Below are positions 6,838 to 9,729 of a stretch of 9,729 nt of DNA, one piece after another. The stretch is from NCBI GenBank assembly GCA_029942065.1, contig JAPYTY010000059.1:1-9729 (forward strand), read 5' to 3'. This stretch comes from Acidobacteriota bacterium (lineage in GTDB: Bacteria > Acidobacteriota > UBA6911 > RPQK01 > JADFOI01). The notes under the pieces were generated by a model. The model saw only the letters and a list, made by a program, of their open reading frames with translations, was not told the DNA's origin and made no database searches. A program made the position numbers and the translations under genes. Position 1 is the stretch's first letter; each line of letters opens with the position of its first letter.

Positions 6838-7338
6838 GTGGTAAAGAAAATTCTGAAATGGAGTGCCGCCGTCCTGGCTGCGGTCCTGAGTCTGATCTCG
6901 GTCAGTCTCCTGGTGGTCTGGTTGTTTCGAAGCGATCCCCGCGGCCCAATGCCCGGAAAGCGACTCAGCGCTGCTGAAGTGGCCGAGCGGGTGGATGACT
7001 GGAGTTTTTCCGATGAGCACCTCCTGTTGCAAATCGAGAGTCGCCCCGAGAATCCTTATTCGGTGAACATCACCTTCTTAACTCACCAGGGACAACTCTA
7101 TGTCGTTTGCGTCTACGCCGAAGAAAGCCGCTGGGGACGATACTTACAGGTAACTCCCGAGGCCAGGTTGAGAATCGATGGACGTATCTATCCCGGCCGG
7201 GCGACCCTGGTTGAGGAGCCGGTGCTGATCGACGAGCTGATTGATCCTTACGCAGCCAAATATCCCAGTTTGTTCGAGGACAGCACGCAGGAGGAAGTGG
7301 AACGTTTCTGGTACTTCCGAGTGGACTCAACGAGTTAA
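6838..7338 (+). CDS. Membrane-anchored protein, possible split-barrel flavin-binding fold
   Basis: The product has 166 residues. Residues 8-30 form one strongly hydrophobic helix after a lysine-rich start, which would leave the remainder outside the cytoplasmic membrane as a tethered domain. The body contains NPYSVNITFLTHQGQLYVVCVYAEESRWGRYL-like sequence at 72-102, then PEARLRIDGRIYPGRA (107-122) and a YAAKYP motif (138-143). This order of strands ('small molecule compatible' strand, W-x-R-x-L, RLRIxGRxYxGRA) resembles FMN- or F420-binding split-barrel proteins of the nitroreductase/DUF385 sort, but that is pattern inference only. The start is GTG 6838, chosen over TTG 6808 because GGAGAG (6825-6830) is spaced seven bases from it. 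It follows the cupin gene by 42 bases and is followed by a hairpin and repeat cluster. Confidence 0.72.
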   Translation: MVKKILKWSAAVLAAVLSLISVSLLVVWLFRSDPRGPMPGKRLSAAEVAERVDDWSFSDEHLLLQIESRPENPYSVNITFLTHQGQLYVVCVYAEESRWGRYLQVTPEARLRIDGRIYPGRATLVEEPVLIDELIDPYAAKYPSLFEDSTQEEVERFWYFRVDSTS

Positions 7339-7358
7339 CCCTGCGCCCTTCTTGGCAT

Positions 7359-7374
7359 CACAGACATTGCTGTG
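7359..7374. repeat. Short inverted repeat, first of three adjacent hairpins
   Basis: CACAG (7359-7363) and CTGTG (7370-7374) are perfect five-base complements around a six-base loop. It abuts the next, larger palindrome. Alone it would be weak, but its place in a cluster suggests part of an intergenic repeat unit. Confidence 0.4.
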
Positions 7375-7392
7375 GGCGCACTCAGTGCGCCC
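7374..7392. repeat. 19-base palindrome, GC-rich
   Basis: GGGCGCACT and AGTGCGCCC are perfect nine-base arms around a single central C. The real hairpin would open a few central bases, leaving about a seven-base GC-rich stem. There is no following T-run. It looks like a REP-type intergenic palindrome or part of the end of the upstream transcript. Confidence 0.6.
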
Positions 7393-7412
7393 CTACACTC
7401 ACCTTTCAGGCC

Positions 7413-7442
7413 TCGCTCCGAAGGAGCGACAAAGCATTTTTT
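7413..7442 (+). terminator. Possible intrinsic terminator of the cupin/anchored-protein transcript
   Basis: TCGCTCC (7413-7419) and GGAGCGA (7423-7429) form a seven-base stem with a GAA loop. A run of six T (7437-7442) follows seven bases later. The gap between stem and T-run is longer than in a textbook terminator, so this is a moderate call. It could equally be a repeat hairpin. Confidence 0.4.
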
Positions 7443-7498
7443 CTCTGTGTCCCTGTGTCTCTGTGGTGAAAACTCTTCTTCGTGTCTTTGTGGTGAAG
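7442..7498. repeat. CTGTG-rich interspersed repeat element
   Basis: Three tandem octamers, TCTCTGTG / TCCCTGTG / TCTCTGTG (7442-7465), are followed by GTGAAA, a 13-base spacer, and then TCTTTGTG plus GTGAAG (7485-7498). The block is thus a diverged double copy of a TCTnTGTG-GTGAAR unit. Sequences of this style recur between genes in many unrelated bacterial genomes and give spurious 'SPQRHRDTEKK'-like translations on the other strand, which this one also does. It is non-coding. Confidence 0.6.
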
Positions 7499-7514
7499 CA
7501 AACCTATGTATAAT
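7488..7514 (+). promoter_or_regulatory. Promoter of the complete hydrolase gene
   Basis: A perfect TATAAT (7509-7514) lies 40 bases before the ATG at 7555. The candidate -35, TTGTGG (7488-7493), has a 15-base spacer; TTTGTG one base earlier gives 16. The -35 falls inside the last copy of the CTGTG-rich repeat. The expected start near 7521 gives a leader of about 34 bases that contains the Shine-Dalgarno at 7545-7549. Confidence 0.6.
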
Positions 7515-7554
7515 CCGGGTCAGAATCAACCCTTAACCACTGAAAGAGGCTTTC

Positions 7555-9240
7555 ATGCTGAAACACCTTTCTCGTTCCCCTGGGTTCTTGGTATTTTTCC
7601 TGACGCTGACTTGCTGCCTCAGCGGCACGTTTACCCTGTCGGCCCAGGCCATCGAGGGAGATCCCATTTCCCTCTCGGGCCGGGAATTCATGGTTCCCCC
7701 AAAAGAGGAAAATGGCCGGCTCATCGGTCAGGAGGATGTCTTGATCCAGGAGGTCACCCTCACGGATTCCTCCACAGTTCCCGATCGCCGCTATCATCGG
7801 TTGGATCTCGGCATCAGTGGTACGGTTAGCGGTTGGGCCGTCAAAGAGAAGATGGCCATGCCCCAGCTCGCCTCCGCTCCTGATTTCCTCTATCCCCAGG
7901 GCGGCATCACCAGTCCCCGTTTCCACGGCACTCTCCGCTACCAGGCCTCCAAGGGAACAGGTCTGACCCTGGTTTATCCTGAAGGCGAATCCGCCTGGAA
8001 CGGCAAACTTTTTGTCACCGTCCATGGTTCCAGCGGGTCCTTCAAAGAAGGCACCCTGAAACCCTGGAATCAACTTCTCGATCCGGCCCACCCCCTGGGA
8101 GATTTGAGCCTGTATGAAAGACTGATGCTGGGTAAAGGCTACGCCGTCGCCAAGACCCGAAGAAATGCCAGCACCACGGGAGACTACCCCGTACACCTGG
8201 ATGACGACGACGTCCTGGAAGGCTGGAATCTCAATACCCACACCGGCCTGCTGCTGGGCTTCGCCCGGCTGGCTGAAAACATCCTTGAGGCCCGGCTGGG
8301 AGAGCGGCCCTCAAATACCTACTGGTACGGCCATTCCGCGGGTGGAATGACCGCCCGGTTGATCAACTACAAACCGGGGGAAAATCTGGACGAAAACGGT
8401 GAGCCCATCATCAACGGCTTCCTGAACGACGATTCGGGAGGCGGACGGTACCTGCCCTATGTGGAAAAAGATGGAAAAAATATCCTCTTTGACAGGCAAG
8501 AAGCCCGCCAACAGTTCATCAAAACCATCGAGATTCCCCACCAGTTGTTCCTTCGTTATCGGAACCGACCGGGGCTACCCGAGTGGATCTCTCCTGTCTA
8601 CCTCACCAACCATCGGTTCACGGCCCGCATCCTCCGGGAGAAAGGCCTGGGAGATAAATTTCGCATGTACGAGGTGCGGGGAATCAGCCACATGGGCGAT
8701 GAATATCTGGAGGACGGCAAGCGGGGTGATGTCGAGACCGTGCGTCTCTCACGTCTGATGGACGGCCTGATCGATCTTCTCGACAACTGGGTGGAGAACG
8801 GTATTGCACCTCCTGCCACCAGATCCGACTTGATGGAACTCGGCGATGTCAACGGCGACGGCGTCAACGAAAACGAAGCCATTGCCCTGCCGGAAGTGGC
8901 CTGCCCCCTGGGCGTGTACTACCCCTATCCTCCCAGCCAGGGAGCAGGCGGTTCCAGCTGGACGGCCTTCGCCCCTTTTGACGGCCGCAGCCTGGAACCT
9001 CAGGATGGGCGAGGAGTGTTTTTGGACATGAATCTGAATCGCTACCTGGACCATCGGGAAGGCGTCCAGCAAGCCTGGCACCGCCTAGGCTTGATTCAGG
9101 GTGGGGAGAAGTTCAATCACGAGAGTTACCAGGACTGTGTCGAGACCGTTGTGAACGGGTTGAAGCAGGCAGGATTCCTTGCCGGACAGGGCGCTGCCCA
9201 TTATCTTCAGCAGGCCTCAGACCTTGACCTACCCCGATAA
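7555..9240 (+). CDS. Secreted alpha/beta hydrolase, probable esterase
   Basis: This complete 561-residue protein has a signal peptide of about 32 residues (basic start, LVFFLTLTCCLSG core, likely cleavage after SAQA). WNGKLFVTVHGS opens the hydrolase core. GHSAGG (259-264) is the nucleophile elbow with Ser261, and GISHMGDEY supplies the likely catalytic His379. The triad acid is not certain; the FLNDDSGGG block just after the elbow or a later Asp are candidates. Residues 431-441 (DVNGDGVNENE) look like an EF-hand or dockerin-type calcium loop inside a C-terminal extension. The start is ATG 7555 with AGAGG five bases upstream. It is a paralogue of the gene at 1-895 and appears monocistronic, with its own promoter and the next gene 185 bases away. 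An exported ester hydrolase is the best reading; the substrate is unknown. Confidence 0.87.
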   Translation: MLKHLSRSPGFLVFFLTLTCCLSGTFTLSAQAIEGDPISLSGREFMVPPKEENGRLIGQEDVLIQEVTLTDSSTVPDRRYHRLDLGISGTVSGWAVKEKMAMPQLASAPDFLYPQGGITSPRFHGTLRYQASKGTGLTLVYPEGESAWNGKLFVTVHGSSGSFKEGTLKPWNQLLDPAHPLGDLSLYERLMLGKGYAVAKTRRNASTTGDYPVHLDDDDVLEGWNLNTHTGLLLGFARLAENILEARLGERPSNTYWYGHSAGGMTARLINYKPGENLDENGEPIINGFLNDDSGGGRYLPYVEKDGKNILFDRQEARQQFIKTIEIPHQLFLRYRNRPGLPEWISPVYLTNHRFTARILREKGLGDKFRMYEVRGISHMGDEYLEDGKRGDVETVRLSRLMDGLIDLLDNWVENGIAPPATRSDLMELGDVNGDGVNENEAIALPEVACPLGVYYPYPPSQGAGGSSWTAFAPFDGRSLEPQDGRGVFLDMNLNRYLDHREGVQQAWHRLGLIQGGEKFNHESYQDCVETVVNGLKQAGFLAGQGAAHYLQQASDLDLPR

Positions 9241-9322
9241 CTCCACGGCTGCTGTGGGCCGCAACCAGACCATCGACTTACCTAACTGGTGGGGGAAAAC
9301 AACAACTCCGGGGAAAGAAAAA

Positions 9323-9361
9323 GGGCCTACAAACCCGAGTTACCTCTTAACCTGTAGGCCC
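9323..9361 (-). terminator. Strong hairpin with T-tract on the minus strand
   Basis: GGGCCTACA (9323-9331) and TGTAGGCCC (9353-9361) are perfect nine-base arms around a 21-base loop, which itself holds a GTTA/TAAC pairing. Read on the minus strand the stem runs into TTTTTCTTT, so it is shaped as an intrinsic terminator for leftward transcription. On the plus strand the stem is preceded by A-rich sequence and not followed by T. It may still help end the hydrolase transcript, but the T-tract polarity is opposite. Confidence 0.55.
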
Positions 9362-9363
9362 AT

Positions 9364-9394
9364 TCCACTATGATAAAAGGGGGAATTATAGTGG
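9364..9394 (+). promoter_or_regulatory. Inverted repeat and possible promoter of the VWFA-type gene
   Basis: CCACTAT (9365-9371) and ATAGTGG (9388-9394) are perfect seven-base arms 16 bases apart. The right arm overlaps a -10-like TATAGT (9387-9392), and a weak -35-like TTCCAC lies 17 bases before it. The arrangement suits an operator overlapping a promoter, but no regulator is identified. Confidence 0.35.
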
Positions 9395-9425
9395 TTTCGC
9401 GAAGTGTACCATGAGGAGACCAGGG

Positions 9426-9729
9426 ATGCCACCCCAATCGCCTTCATTTTTAAAATACTATTTACCTTTCAGCGGCTGGGCCGCAGTCGGCCTGGGAATC
9501 CTGGTCCTGATGACAGGCCGGGCTTCTGCACAGGACTCAGGTCCCCGTTTTCGAGCGGATGTGGAGACGGTTCTGGTCAATGTCCTAGTCACCGACCGGC
9601 AGGGACATCCTATTTCCGGGCTGGAAGAAGAAAACTTCAAGCTCTTCGAAGAGGGTGTAGAACAGGATATTCTCAATTTCTTCCCGGTAGACGCCCCTTT
9701 CAGCGTCGCTTTACTGCTGGATACCAGTT
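9426..9729 (+). CDS. Secreted VWFA-related Acidobacterial domain protein, 3' end cut by window edge
   Basis: The frame is open from ATG 9426 to the edge (101 codons). A signal peptide (hydrophobic GWAAVGLGILVLM, likely cleavage after ASA at residue 35) implies export. The mature start FRADVETVLVNVLVTD, then GHPISGLEEENFKLFEEG, then FSVALLLDTS is the layout of the 'VWFA-related Acidobacterial domain' family (TIGR03436). LLLDTS at the edge begins the metal-ion-dependent adhesion site (DxSxS) of a von Willebrand A fold, whose other parts lie outside. GAGGAG (9413-9418) seven bases upstream supports ATG 9426; an in-frame ATG at 9411 would add MRRPG. Members are secreted proteins of unknown function, probably in adhesion or protein contacts. 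It is the main taxonomic clue in the window. Confidence 0.85.
   Translation, partial: MPPQSPSFLKYYLPFSGWAAVGLGILVLMTGRASAQDSGPRFRADVETVLVNVLVTDRQGHPISGLEEENFKLFEEGVEQDILNFFPVDAPFSVALLLDTS

Noticed and set aside
6388..7032. Minus-strand open frame of about 214 codons across the cupin region
   Set aside because: It runs through the cupin gene, the spacer and the start of the anchored protein on the opposite strand; the two plus-strand products have better domain support.
7442..7498. CRISPR-like tandem repeats
   Set aside because: Units are only eight bases, directly adjacent and diverged, with no unique spacers and no cas genes nearby.
7335..7529. Minus-strand small frame with an SPQRHRDTEKK-like translation
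   Set aside because: It is produced by the CTGTG-rich intergenic repeat; peptides of this kind are a familiar annotation artefact.
7504..8241. Minus-strand open frame of about 245 codons
   Set aside because: It is antisense to the 5' part of the complete hydrolase gene, whose signal peptide, promoter and catalytic motifs are clear.

Overview
The window most likely comes from a member of the Acidobacteriota. The best clue is the partial gene at the right edge: its product is secreted and has the layout of the 'VWFA-related Acidobacterial domain' family (TIGR03436). GC-rich codon usage and two secreted alpha/beta hydrolases of a type common in environmental bacteria fit this but do not prove it. 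No rRNA, tRNA, CRISPR array, transposase or phage gene was found. No gene-free gap exceeds about 220 bases.

Layout, left to right. Positions 1-4463 hold four minus-strand genes read right to left: an S51-family peptidase E-like protein, a 440-residue protein I do not recognise, a NorM-type MATE efflux transporter, and a secreted alpha/beta hydrolase cut by the left edge. The first three are tightly packed and probably form an operon (35-base gap, then a stop/start overlap). The hydrolase follows after 87 bases and may have its own promoter. Positions 4464-4663 are a divergent spacer. A small degenerate PilZ-like gene follows on the plus strand. It converges on a minus-strand MFS sugar-acid-type transporter gene (5037-6311). 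That gene is divergent from a plus-strand pair: a small cupin and a membrane-anchored protein with a possible split-barrel fold.

Positions 7339-7554 carry three hairpins and a CTGTG-rich interspersed repeat, ending in a clean TATAAT promoter for a complete 561-residue secreted alpha/beta hydrolase. This is a clear paralogue of the left-edge hydrolase. A short spacer with a strong hairpin then leads to the truncated VWFA-type gene.

The ExuT-like transporter, the cupin and the secreted hydrolases would suit a cell that degrades plant- or algal-type organic matter, but no complete pathway is present. Nothing here is demonstrably a new system. The most novel pieces are the unrecognised 440-residue protein between a peptidase and an efflux pump, the pair of paralogous hydrolases, the intergenic repeat cluster, and several start codons sitting almost on top of predicted promoters (possible leaderless genes).
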